Shown here: piece by piece, positions 1 through 7,053 of the stretch
Layout of the letters: each line of letters starts with the position of its first letter
Numbering within the stretch: the first letter of the stretch is position 1
Source: a virus
DNA: 33,305 nt
Reading direction: 5' to 3' (one strand)
Virus record (IMG/VR): IMGVR_UViG_3300020051_000054
Location: 1 to 33,305 of that record
Notes under the pieces: generated by a model
Told to the model about the DNA's origin: nothing
What the model saw: the letters and a program-made list of their open reading frames with translations, nothing else
Database searches by the model: none
Program-made: the position numbers and the translations under genes

Positions 1-65
1 AAATGTAAACAAAAAAGTAAATATTATAAAAACCCGGTAGTACATTGGGGAGATGGAGAAAATTT

Positions 66-341
66 ATGTCAGTTGAAAAAGCAGGAGAAAGATTCTCCGG
101 ATATAATAAACCAAAGCGCACACCAGGTCATAAGACCAAATCACACGCCGTCCTTGCAAGGTCAGGCGGTAAAGAAAAGCTAATTCGGTTTGGTCAGCAA
201 GGTGTAACAGGCGCAGGTAAAAACCCTCAGTCTGCTAAAGATAAAGCCCGTAAGAAATCCTACTATGCTCGTCATAATGCGCAAGGTGCACCAGCAGGTC
301 CGCTATCTGCAAAGTATTGGTCGCATAAAGTAAAATGGTAG
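66..341 (+). CDS. small basic conserved phage protein (DUF5872-like)
   Basis: A 91-residue, lysine- and arginine-rich protein with the core AVLARSGGKEKLIRFGQQGV and the ending SAKYWSHKVKW. From memory this pattern (a lysine-rich stretch, then FGQQGV, then ARH, then a YW..KVKW tail) matches the DUF5872 family of phages and large DNA viruses, whose function is unknown. I chose the ATG at 66 because the purine-rich GGGGAGATGGAG (47-58) sits just upstream; an in-frame TTG at 45 would add seven residues but lies inside that region. The next gene starts inside its last codons. The high positive charge fits nucleic-acid contact, but that is inference. Confidence 0.8.
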   Translation: MSVEKAGERFSGYNKPKRTPGHKTKSHAVLARSGGKEKLIRFGQQGVTGAGKNPQSAKDKARKKSYYARHNAQGAPAGPLSAKYWSHKVKW

Positions 342-469
342 ATGAGAAATATGCTGAAGAGCTAATCAAATCTCGTAATCAATGGCGTAGTAAAGCGCTG
401 ATGAGGGCTCGCCGTATTGAAGAACTAGAGGCTGAGATCCGTAGATTAAAAGGACAGGGGTATGAATAG
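335..469 (+). CDS. 44-residue coiled-coil-like protein of unknown function
   Basis: This short gene overlaps the end of the upstream gene by seven bases (the ATG lies within its final codons, ATGGTAG) and ends directly before the next ATG. The product is a single charged helix-like segment: EKYAEELIKSRNQWRSKALM followed by RARRIEELEAEIRRLK, with heptad-like leucine and isoleucine spacing, so a short coiled coil is likely. No family recognised. Support comes from exact end-to-end packing between two genes with recognisable products and from the absence of any alternative reading in this gap. Confidence 0.65.
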   Translation: MVDEKYAEELIKSRNQWRSKALMRARRIEELEAEIRRLKGQGYE

Positions 470-637
470 ATGGCAGTTAATGCAGCAGGAAATTATACAA
501 AACCGACCATGCGAAAGAACTTGTTTAACCGCATTAAAGCAAGTAATAAAGGCGGTAGACCGGGCCAATGGTCGGCTCGTAAAGCTCAAATGCTTGCTAA
601 GCAATATAAAGCAAAGGGTGGAGGCTACAGAGACTAA
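470..637 (+). CDS. small basic conserved phage protein (KGG..GQWSARKAQ motif)
   Basis: A 55-residue protein starting MAVNAAGNYTKPTMRKNLFN and continuing with KGGRPGQWSARKAQMLAKQY and a GGGYRD end. I recognise this pattern (GNYTKP.MR, then KGG.PGQWSARKAQ.LA..YK..GGGY) from many marine phages and some large eukaryotic viruses, where it is an uncharacterised short protein. The start codon follows the previous stop without a gap and the stop overlaps the next start (TAATG at 635-639), so translation is coupled. It is basic and could bind nucleic acid; this is inference. Confidence 0.8.
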   Translation: MAVNAAGNYTKPTMRKNLFNRIKASNKGGRPGQWSARKAQMLAKQYKAKGGGYRD

Positions 638-891
638 TGGCAAAGAAGCCTACGCAAAAGAGCCTAAGCAAATGGACCTCGGAGAAATGGCGGACCCGAA
701 GTGGTAAACCCTCTACTCAAGGACCATTAGCCACTGGTGAAAGATATATGCCGGCTTCTGCTGTTAAAGCATTATCAGCTGCTGAGTATGCTGCAACAAC
801 TAAGAAGAAACGGAAAGATACGAAAGCTGGTAAACAGCATTCAAAGCAACCTAAAAAGATTGCTGCTAAAGTACGTACACATAGAACATAA
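637..891 (+). CDS. small very basic conserved phage protein
   Basis: An 84-residue protein, about a quarter lysine plus arginine. The visible core is SKWTSEKWRTRSGKPSTQGP, then ATGERYMPASAVKALSAAEY and AATTKKKRKDTKAGKQHSKQ. The order W..EKWRT.SGKPS..GP, ERY.P, AL...EYAATT is shared, from memory, with short uncharacterised proteins in marine phages and giant viruses. GGAGG at 620-624 could act as ribosome binding site, and the ATG overlaps the upstream stop. The role is unknown; its place just upstream of the portal suggests a late or virion-linked function, and its charge suggests DNA contact, but neither is shown. Confidence 0.8.
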   Translation: MAKKPTQKSLSKWTSEKWRTRSGKPSTQGPLATGERYMPASAVKALSAAEYAATTKKKRKDTKAGKQHSKQPKKIAAKVRTHRT

Positions 892-906
892 ACCCAGGAG
901 CGGTAC

Positions 907-1047
907 ATGTCACGATTTGTTCAAGAACCACAAAAGCTGAAACCAGCTAAGAAGCCGCAGGCGCCTCTCCCTAAAGCAGGTAAGTATTCTGTAAAGGAAC
1001 TAGAGAAGTCTAAACCAATCTATTCAAATACCGGAGGTAAGTATTAA
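907..1047 (+). CDS. 46-residue basic protein of unknown function
   Basis: A short lysine/proline-rich protein (MSRFVQEPQKLKPAKKPQAP, then KAGKYSVKELEKSKP and the end IYSNTGGKY). It has its own Shine-Dalgarno sequence, AGGAG at 896-900, and its TAA overlaps the portal ATG (TAATG at 1045-1049), which couples it to portal translation. The TGGKY end recalls the glycine-glycine-lysine tails of two other small proteins in this window (6052-6240 and 6240-6440). No family recognised. Confidence 0.65.
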   Translation: MSRFVQEPQKLKPAKKPQAPLPKAGKYSVKELEKSKPIYSNTGGKY

Positions 1048-3206
1048 TGTCTACACCTCAAGGGTATAAAGAAAGTGTAACTGATGAGCAGTTAGTTAAT
1101 CTAATTGAGAGTGGTGTAAACAACTCAACAGGTGATTGGCTTAATTCATCAGACCTTGCAAGAGAACGGCTTAAAGCAACATATGAGTATGCTGGATTAC
1201 CAGTTGCCCACCTCGCACCTCAGGGTGTTTCAGCAATCGTTGACACTTCAACTACAGAAGTTATTGAAGCATATACCGCAGTATTGTGTGATCTGTTCCT
1301 AAGCAACCAGCGCATTGGTCGATTCCTACCATGGAACGATAGCCCAGGTGCATTCCAGGGCGCTAAAGATGCAGCGATGTTAGTAAACTACGCAATTTTT
1401 AAACAGAATAATGGTTGGGAACTTATAGAGCAGTGGATGAAATCTGCACTACTATGGAAGAACTCTGTTATTCGTTGGGCTTATATTGAAGACTATGACT
1501 ACGTATTTGAAGAATATGAAGAAATTAGCCAGACTAAACTAGATGAAATCTTATCAGATGATAGTTTAGAAATCGTAGGGGACCTGGAATTTGAGAACCG
1601 TGCTAAGCCAACTTCCGATGGTATGGCACCAGAAGTAGAACTTATATATGTTAATGTGCGTGTTCGCCGGGAAATTAACAAGTCTCGCGTTAAGCTTGAG
1701 CTTGTACCGCCGGAAAACTTCCGTATTTCTAGGGATGCAACATCAATTGAAGATGCTTCTTTTGTTGGTATCCAGAATAGTATGACCCGGTCTGAAATCC
1801 GTAAGTACTATCCAGATATGGCTGATGCTATTTTAGATTGGGATGAGTTAGCAGATGGTACAACCTGGAATGGTGCACTGGACTACGCTCAGGATGTTGC
1901 AGCAAGAAAACAAATTACCGGTCAAGAGTACTATCAAGGGTCAAATTCAGTAAGCGAGACACCTCTTGAAGCTAGTCGTGAAGTTGTTGTAACTGAATGC
2001 TGGCTACACGTAGATCGTGATGGTGATGGTATTGCTGAGCTTAAGCATCTTATAGTAGCAGGTAACTTTATTCTGCATGAAGAAGATTGTGATATGGTTC
2101 CACTTGCTGATATTGTTCCGTTTGGTATTCCTCACGAATATTTCGGTCTATCAATGGCCGACTTCACACGTAGCTCAACACTTGCATCTACTGCAATCCT
2201 ACGGGGTTTTGTTGAGAATACATATCTTACTAACTACTCACCGAAGCTAGCTGATCCAAACGTAGTTGACTTTAGCGCACTGCAGAATATGAAACCTAAG
2301 CAGATTATTCCAACTAATGGAAGTCCTATGGGTGCAGTTCAACAGCTACCGCCAGAGGCAATCTCTACAGGTACTGTCCCGCTACTAGAACATTTACAGC
2401 TTATTAAAGAGCAGGCTACTGGTATGTCAAAGGCTGCGCAAGGTTTGAATGATACACTATATGTATCAGGTAACTCTGAGCAAAAGCTTTCAGCTGTACA
2501 ATCAGCTGCGCAGAAACGTATCCAACATATTGCACGTCGATTTGCTGAGACAGGTTTCAAGCGGTTAGTTAGTGGTGTGTATCATACTTTAAAAGAATCG
2601 CTGAAAGGTGACTTCACTTATAACATGCAAGGGGTGTTTAAAACTATTAACCTCGAGACACTTCCTTCTAAAATGGAAGTTGAAGTATTGCTTGATATCG
2701 GTGAAAACTCAAATGCTACAAAGATTGCTAAACTATCTAAGGTTGGTGCAGAGATTTTACCTGCTCTTAATCAGCAAGGTGCCGGTATGGTTGTTAAGCC
2801 CGCTGCTCCTGCAGTCTTAGCAACTAAACTAATTGAAGCAATGGATCTCGATAGTAATGACTTCCTTGAAGACTATACTACCGATGAGTTTCAGCAGAAA
2901 GCACAGCAAGCAATTCAGCAACAGTCTCAAATGGCTGAAGCTGCGAAGCAGGCTGAGCAAAGAAAAGCTGAAGCAGAAATTGCCTTGTCAGAAGCTAATG
3001 TTATGTATACGAATGCTCAATCAAAGAATACATTCGATGATAACTCTAAGCAACTTGCAGTGGCAATTGATAAGCACTTCCAGGAGTGGGCAGACCTTAG
3101 CATTAGGGCTCTTAAAGAAGGTGCAGACCTTCCTCCACATCCTGATTATAAAGAAATCTTAATGATGGCACGTGGCTTACTACAACCACCACAGTCACCG
3201 GAATAA
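1047..3206 (+). CDS. portal protein (P22-type, podovirus-like)
   Basis: A 719-residue portal (head-tail connector ring and DNA gate), close to the 725 residues of P22 gp1. Signs of the family include the early DLARERLKATYEYAGLP segment, a central region with ECWLHVDRDGDGIAELKHL followed by PFGIPHEYFGLSMADFTR, the helix-rich LLEHLQLIKEQATGMSKAAQ segment with a serine/glycine loop (LYVSGNSEQKLSAVQ), and a C-terminal glutamine/alanine/glutamate-rich coiled coil (about residues 615-660). GGAGG at 1033-1037 lies nine bases before the start. It stands first among the recognisable head genes; the terminase should lie upstream of the window. I place it by pattern, not by a profile search. Confidence 0.9.
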   Translation: MSTPQGYKESVTDEQLVNLIESGVNNSTGDWLNSSDLARERLKATYEYAGLPVAHLAPQGVSAIVDTSTTEVIEAYTAVLCDLFLSNQRIGRFLPWNDSPGAFQGAKDAAMLVNYAIFKQNNGWELIEQWMKSALLWKNSVIRWAYIEDYDYVFEEYEEISQTKLDEILSDDSLEIVGDLEFENRAKPTSDGMAPEVELIYVNVRVRREINKSRVKLELVPPENFRISRDATSIEDASFVGIQNSMTRSEIRKYYPDMADAILDWDELADGTTWNGALDYAQDVAARKQITGQEYYQGSNSVSETPLEASREVVVTECWLHVDRDGDGIAELKHLIVAGNFILHEEDCDMVPLADIVPFGIPHEYFGLSMADFTRSSTLASTAILRGFVENTYLTNYSPKLADPNVVDFSALQNMKPKQIIPTNGSPMGAVQQLPPEAISTGTVPLLEHLQLIKEQATGMSKAAQGLNDTLYVSGNSEQKLSAVQSAAQKRIQHIARRFAETGFKRLVSGVYHTLKESLKGDFTYNMQGVFKTINLETLPSKMEVEVLLDIGENSNATKIAKLSKVGAEILPALNQQGAGMVVKPAAPAVLATKLIEAMDLDSNDFLEDYTTDEFQQKAQQAIQQQSQMAEAAKQAEQRKAEAEIALSEANVMYTNAQSKNTFDDNSKQLAVAIDKHFQEWADLSIRALKEGADLPPHPDYKEILMMARGLLQPPQSPE

Positions 3207-3216
3207 GAGAGGATAA

Positions 3217-3552
3217 ATGGATAAGTACCGTAAGTCAGCTGAGACGAAGCTGAGTAATAATAAATCATACGGTAATCATAAAATTCATCCTGAAGAATTG
3301 GCGCGTCGTGCTCACGTAAAGGGGCACTTCGCTGCCAAAGAACGGGATGAGTTCTTTGATGAAGTATATGGTGAAGTCTTAGTTGACTTCTTTTTAGAGT
3401 GGCTCAAGACGGAGCCGCATGAAACTAAATCTCGAGAGTTCCTCTACTCTTCAGCCATGGCACTTGGTAGTGTTAAGGAAAGAATGATAAACTTCGAGAT
3501 GTATGGGAAGAACATCCCACACCTTATGGAGGATACAAATGAGACCGATTGA
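3217..3552 (+). CDS. conserved head-module protein of unknown function
   Basis: A 111-residue charged protein between portal and scaffold. The C-terminal half, FFDEVYGEVLVDFFLEWLKT and REFLYSSAMALGSVKERMI, looks like an all-helical small domain; the N-terminus is basic (DKYRKSAETKLSNNKSYGNH). Ribosome binding site GAGAGGA lies directly upstream. Its last 14 bases overlap the next gene. Genes at this place in P22-like and related phages are often small, poorly conserved and sometimes linked to terminase or portal function; I do not recognise this one. Confidence 0.75.
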   Translation: MDKYRKSAETKLSNNKSYGNHKIHPEELARRAHVKGHFAAKERDEFFDEVYGEVLVDFFLEWLKTEPHETKSREFLYSSAMALGSVKERMINFEMYGKNIPHLMEDTNETD

Positions 3553-3733
3553 TATCGAAGCTCTACTTAAAAATTATAAAGACATGATCAATACGCTTGA
3601 GTACGATTCAATGCGCAGTGCAGGAAAAGCAAAGATTAATGCAGAGACATTAATTGATATGCATGCACTTGTCGAGCGTTATGAAAAATTATTGAATTCC
3701 CAGAAAGCAGCCCCAAAGAAGGAGGCTAACTAA
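3539..3733 (+). CDS. 64-residue protein of unknown function
   Basis: The ATG at 3539 follows GGAGG (3528-3532) by six bases, so I prefer it to the upstream in-frame start at 3503. The product (MRPIDIEALLKNYKDMINTL onward, with ALVERYEKLLNSQKAAPKKE near the end) is a short helical, coiled-coil-like protein. It overlaps the previous gene by 14 bases and the scaffold start by one base, so the three genes are translated as a coupled set. Function unknown; a scaffold or portal partner is possible. Confidence 0.7.
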   Translation: MRPIDIEALLKNYKDMINTLEYDSMRSAGKAKINAETLIDMHALVERYEKLLNSQKAAPKKEAN

Positions 3734-4839
3734 TGGAACAGGATACCGAAGCACAAATGGACTCTACCCAAATGGATGACTCTACCGCAGAGGTTAATAA
3801 CGGTCAAACTGAAGACGCCTTGCTGGCTGACATTGTACGAAACTCCGAGTTCGTAGGATCTCTACCCGATGAGCAAGTCCCTGAGTTAGACCCGGAAGAA
3901 TCAGATGAAGAAGACCCAGAACAATCTGATGAAGCCGATAGCGAAGAAGTTGAAGAAGAGGTCGAAGAAGAAGAAGCTGAAACTGAAGAAGAAGATGCCG
4001 ACGAAGAGTCCGCTACCGATGAATCTGATGTTTATGCTACTGAAGACTTAGACCTAGAAGCTAAGGTTGTTATCAAAGTTGATGGCGAATTTGCCGAAGT
4101 TTCTTTTGGTGACCTGATTAAAGGTTACTCTACTGAACAGCATCTTTCTAAAAAGGGTCGTGAACTTGGTGACGCAAGAAAAGAGTTGGAAGAAGAATAC
4201 CAAACAAAGGTGGAAGAGTTAGGCGTAATGTCTAAAGCATCTGCTGCGGTATTATATTCTAATGAACAAACGTTATCAGCCGAATACCATGAGCTTGAAT
4301 CTAAAATTGAGCAAGCTCGTAAAGACGGTGATACCTACGAAGTAAATGAACTCAAGGACCAACGTGAGCAAGCGCAAAAGAATTACTGGAACGCTCGTAA
4401 ACAACGTGAATCACTTGTTACTCAGATTACTCAACAGGAGCAGCAAGCAAACGAGACTGAATGGAAACAGCAGTTAGATTATTTCAATGAAACAATCCCA
4501 ACGCTTATTCCCGATTTCAATGAAGAAACAGCTGGAGCAATCCGGCAGTTTGCTATTGAGGAAGGAATTTCCCCCGAAGTTTTAGATTCTATTGCTGATC
4601 CTATTATTGTTAAGTTTGTTGATGACTATCGACGACTTAAACAAGGTGTTACTAAAGGTGCTGTTAAACGTAAGTCAACCCCAACAAAGAAGGCTCCGTT
4701 AAGGAAAGCAAAGTCTGTATCTAAACAAAAAGAAGATGCACGTGAAGCTACTCGTAGACGCACTTTAAGTGGTCAAGCTTCAGCTGACGAACAACAAGCC
4801 TTTCTAAGAACTCTTGCTGAACGCTCCTTAAATCTTTAA
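3733..4839 (+). CDS. capsid scaffolding protein
   Basis: A 368-residue protein directly before the major capsid gene, the usual place of the scaffold. Residues about 46-115 are extremely acidic (runs of glutamate and aspartate with serine), followed by a globular stretch (AKVVIKVDGEFAEVSFGDLI), a long coiled-coil region (about 140-250, rich in E, K, Q) and a basic C-terminal tail (KRKSTPTKKAPLRKAKSVSK) ending in a short helix. Acidic N-terminus, coiled coil and basic capsid-binding tail are the standard scaffold plan. AAGGAGG at 3719-3725 serves as ribosome binding site. No protease domain is visible. The call rests on position and composition; sequence motifs of scaffolds are weak. Confidence 0.87.
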   Translation: MEQDTEAQMDSTQMDDSTAEVNNGQTEDALLADIVRNSEFVGSLPDEQVPELDPEESDEEDPEQSDEADSEEVEEEVEEEEAETEEEDADEESATDESDVYATEDLDLEAKVVIKVDGEFAEVSFGDLIKGYSTEQHLSKKGRELGDARKELEEEYQTKVEELGVMSKASAAVLYSNEQTLSAEYHELESKIEQARKDGDTYEVNELKDQREQAQKNYWNARKQRESLVTQITQQEQQANETEWKQQLDYFNETIPTLIPDFNEETAGAIRQFAIEEGISPEVLDSIADPIIVKFVDDYRRLKQGVTKGAVKRKSTPTKKAPLRKAKSVSKQKEDAREATRRRTLSGQASADEQQAFLRTLAERSLNL

Positions 4840-4845
4840 TACCTT

Positions 4846-4852
4846 AGGAGGG
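4846..4852 (+). promoter_or_regulatory. strong Shine-Dalgarno of the major capsid gene
   Basis: AGGAGGG nine bases before the ATG at 4862. It is among the longest anti-16S matches in the window, fitting the most abundant virion protein. Confidence 0.75.
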
Positions 4853-4861
4853 TATAAATAA

Positions 4862-5998
4862 ATGTCAAGCACTCTTGGTGTACGCGGCACAGGTGGACCA
4901 CAAGGTCCAGCTCGCGGAACTGGCAAAGATGTTTCCCAGCGGGAAGATCTAGCTAACTTCATCACAATGATTACTCGTGATGAAACCCCTTTCATGTCAT
5001 CTGTTGGCAAAGCTAAAGCAACTGCAATTTATCACGAATGGCAGACAGACCAACTCGATACTCCAGGCTCTTCACGCATTGCTGAAGGTACTGACTACAT
5101 CGAACCATCTGTTGCTGGTGGTACAGGTACTCCTGCAGTCGGCGATCGCTTTGCTCGCACTGGCCCATACCGCACTCGTCTGGGTAACTACACTCAGATC
5201 AACGGTAAGACAATTGCTGTATCAGGCACACGCCGTGCAGTAGATCAGGCAGGCATTGCAGACGAATATGCTTACCAGCTCAAGAAGCGTGGTACAGAGC
5301 TTCGCCGTGATGTCGAGCACGACATGATTCACTCATTCAACGTATCAGCAGCTGTTGGTGTTCAGGGTAATACTGCACGCTCAGCTGGTGGTTACCAATC
5401 ATTCATCAACTCAGCTGATACTGTAGTATACGCTGGTCAATGGGCCTCGCCTGCTGTTGCTGGTGATGGTACTCAGGTTGTTCGTTCTTCACTGACAACA
5501 ACTGCAGCACCTACTAAAGGTTCACTTGCTTTGTCTGATCTTGATGCAGTTATGCAGAAGATCTACGAGCAGGGCGGTAAGGCTTCAAAGGTTATGCTTT
5601 CACCAAAGCTGCGCCGTGACTTCTCTGACCTTGTCCAGGCTTCTACCAATGTTCAGCGTAACATTGATGAGTCAGGTAAGCTGCGCCAGTCTGTAGACAT
5701 CTACATGTCTGACTTTGGCGATCTCATGGTAGTTCCTAACTACATCATGGGCCTTGCTAACCAGGTACAGTTCATCAACTCAAACGCAACACCTGCTAAC
5801 CTAGCAGCGACTACTAACGTAGCCGACTTTTCTGCATTGATCTACGATCCAATGTGGTTTAATGTTGCAACCCTGCGCCCAATGCAGGAAGTTGATGTAG
5901 GCCAGAAAGGCGACTCAACTGTCGGCATGATGGTTGAAGAGTCAACCTTGGAAGTACGCAACCCATCAGGTTGTGGCGCTATCTACGGCTTGAACTAA
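4862..5998 (+). CDS. major capsid protein (SU10-like, HK97 fold family)
   Basis: A 378-residue protein that forms the icosahedral shell. The N-terminal part DLANFITMITRDETPFMSSV followed by a HEWQTDQL segment is the hallmark of the SU10 major-capsid family (formerly DUF5309). The middle has LKKRGTELRRDVEHDMIHS (a long spine-like helix) and the later part VMLSPKLRRDFSDL and WFNVATLRPMQEVDVGQKGD, ending in an EESTLEVRNPSGCGAIYGLN tail, all typical of that family. Codons are strongly C-ending (AAC, ATC, TTC, CGC) compared with neighbours, as expected for a highly expressed gene. No delta domain or separate protease is visible. A terminator follows at once. Confidence 0.95.
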   Translation: MSSTLGVRGTGGPQGPARGTGKDVSQREDLANFITMITRDETPFMSSVGKAKATAIYHEWQTDQLDTPGSSRIAEGTDYIEPSVAGGTGTPAVGDRFARTGPYRTRLGNYTQINGKTIAVSGTRRAVDQAGIADEYAYQLKKRGTELRRDVEHDMIHSFNVSAAVGVQGNTARSAGGYQSFINSADTVVYAGQWASPAVAGDGTQVVRSSLTTTAAPTKGSLALSDLDAVMQKIYEQGGKASKVMLSPKLRRDFSDLVQASTNVQRNIDESGKLRQSVDIYMSDFGDLMVVPNYIMGLANQVQFINSNATPANLAATTNVADFSALIYDPMWFNVATLRPMQEVDVGQKGDSTVGMMVEESTLEVRNPSGCGAIYGLN

Positions 5999-6005
5999 AA
6001 TATCT

Positions 6006-6036
6006 GAGGGGAGGCATCTAGCTTCCCCTCTTTTTA
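6006..6036 (+). terminator. intrinsic terminator after the major capsid gene
   Basis: A ten-pair stem (6006-6015 GAGGGGAGGC against 6021-6030 GCTTCCCCTC, with one G-T wobble) encloses the five-base loop ATCTA and is followed directly by TTTTT. It starts eight bases after the capsid stop. It is the only clear rho-independent terminator I see in the window and probably acts as a partial stop that favours head-gene transcripts over the tail genes, since no obvious new promoter follows. Confidence 0.9.
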
Positions 6037-6051
6037 TTATAGGAGATAATG

Positions 6052-6240
6052 ATGGCTAATAAAAAAGGTATTATTTTAAAAGATGGGTCTATGAGTACAG
6101 ATCCAAAAATTATTGCTCGTGAAGAAAAAAACGAACTAATAAAAAAACTATATGGTAAAAAAGCTACATATAAAATGGGCGGTGGTAAAATTTCAAAATA
6201 TTATTCAGCTGGTGGTACTGTAATTACTGGGAGAGACTAA
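6052..6240 (+). CDS. small basic protein with glycine-rich tail, unknown function
   Basis: A 62-residue lysine-rich protein (MANKKGIILKDGSMSTDPKI ... then YKMGGGKISKYYSAGGTV and the end ITGRD). AGGAG at 6041-6045 is six bases from the ATG at 6052 and only three from an alternative ATG at 6049, so 6052 is preferred. The tail GGGK-YY-AGGTV-TGR is a pattern I have seen at the ends of other small marine-phage proteins; its role is unknown. First gene after the terminator, coupled to the next gene by TAATG. Confidence 0.75.
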   Translation: MANKKGIILKDGSMSTDPKIIAREEKNELIKKLYGKKATYKMGGGKISKYYSAGGTVITGRD

Positions 6241-6440
6241 TGAAACTATGCGCAGATTGCCCATCACCAGCCAAGTGTAAAGCTGCTGGAAAGTGTATGA
6301 AGAGTATGCCTCTTCCAAAGTCAAAGCCTAAATACGCAAACCCAAAGCACCCTATGAATGCTGAGCGTACTGGGCCATCAACTTTAAAAGAAGATCCTGT
6401 TTATAAAAAAGCAGGTGGTAAAATTTATAACTGTCGATAA
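6240..6440 (+). CDS. small cysteine-containing protein, unknown function
   Basis: A 66-residue basic protein. Cysteines at 4, 7, 13 and 19 (MKLCADCPSPAKCKAAGKCM) could bind a zinc ion, and a fifth lies next to the C-terminus. The middle is proline/lysine-rich (PLPKSKPKYANPKHPMNAER). The end VYKKAGGKIYNCR echoes the tail of the upstream protein (YKMGGGKISKYY), also at DNA level. No known family is recognised; metal binding is inferred from spacing only. Confidence 0.7.
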   Translation: MKLCADCPSPAKCKAAGKCMKSMPLPKSKPKYANPKHPMNAERTGPSTLKEDPVYKKAGGKIYNCR

Positions 6441-6459
6441 AATAATAGGAGTACAGTAA

Positions 6460-6681
6460 ATGCTAGTTATTCAACTTGCTAACGGGAATACTTACCCCGC
6501 AGAAACATGTGTATGGCGTACAGCCTCAGCCGCAGCAGGCGGCTATCAGCTTACCCATCTTACAGTTGGTACACCTACGATTGCCGTAGGTACAGCACCA
6601 GCAACCGCACCAACTGGTGCAGAGCTTGGCTATATTGGAAAGTCTGGACGCTTTGTAGCGTATACAGAACCCGCCGCTTAA
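6460..6681 (+). CDS. 73-residue protein of unknown function, probably structural
   Basis: A small beta-type protein rich in threonine, alanine and glycine (MLVIQLANGNTYPAETCVWR, then TVGTPTIAVGTAPATAPTGA and GYIGKSGRFVAYTEPAA). AGGAG at 6447-6451 stands eight bases upstream. Composition resembles small decoration or head-fibre proteins often found after capsid genes, but no specific family is recognised, so the structural role is inference from position. Confidence 0.65.
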   Translation: MLVIQLANGNTYPAETCVWRTASAAAGGYQLTHLTVGTPTIAVGTAPATAPTGAELGYIGKSGRFVAYTEPAA

Positions 6682-6697
6682 TTAAGGAGTCGAGGAC

Positions 6698-7039
6698 ATG
6701 TCAAAAGAAACAGACTTTAAATTCCACAGTAGCACTGTGGAAGTAGATAAAGGTATTAACGCTGGCTTTGATCTTCAATCAGGAGACTGGCAAGCAACAC
6801 AAGATATAACACAGTATAAAGAGAATGCACGGTTAGATCGTGAAAAACAAGATCATTATGGAATTAGGAAGGATGGCTATCGTAAGATGGCAACGATTCC
6901 CGATATCGTAGCAATTAAGATTCTACAAGACCATAATATTGATCTTCATGATCCAGCGTTTATGCATGATTCAAATAATATGAAGAAGTTAAAAAGTATC
7001 TTGATGACTGAATACCGCGATCTGCTAATCAATACTTAA
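6698..7039 (+). CDS. conserved phage protein between capsid and adaptor genes
   Basis: A 113-residue protein with an N-terminal DFKFHSSTVEVDKGINAGFD and a C-terminal helical part YRKMATIPDIVAIKILQDHN followed by DLHDPAFMHDSNNMKKLKSI and EYRDLLI. I recognise the combination KMATIPD.VAIKIL...DIHDP.FMHD.. from marine phages, where it lies near the capsid or connector genes without assigned function. Two purine-rich stretches (AAGGAG at 6684-6689 and GAGGA at 6692-6696) precede the start. A head-completion or virion-associated role is plausible. Confidence 0.75.
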   Translation: MSKETDFKFHSSTVEVDKGINAGFDLQSGDWQATQDITQYKENARLDREKQDHYGIRKDGYRKMATIPDIVAIKILQDHNIDLHDPAFMHDSNNMKKLKSILMTEYRDLLINT

Positions 7040-7053
7040 TTAGGAGGCCAAGG

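Noticed and set aside
1-183. Open reading frame in frame 1 from the window edge, and a short frame-2 tail ending at TAG 38-40, either of which could be the end of an upstream gene.
   Set aside because: Too little sequence to choose; frame 1 would overlap the gene at 66 by over 100 bases, and the frame-2 tail is only twelve codons.
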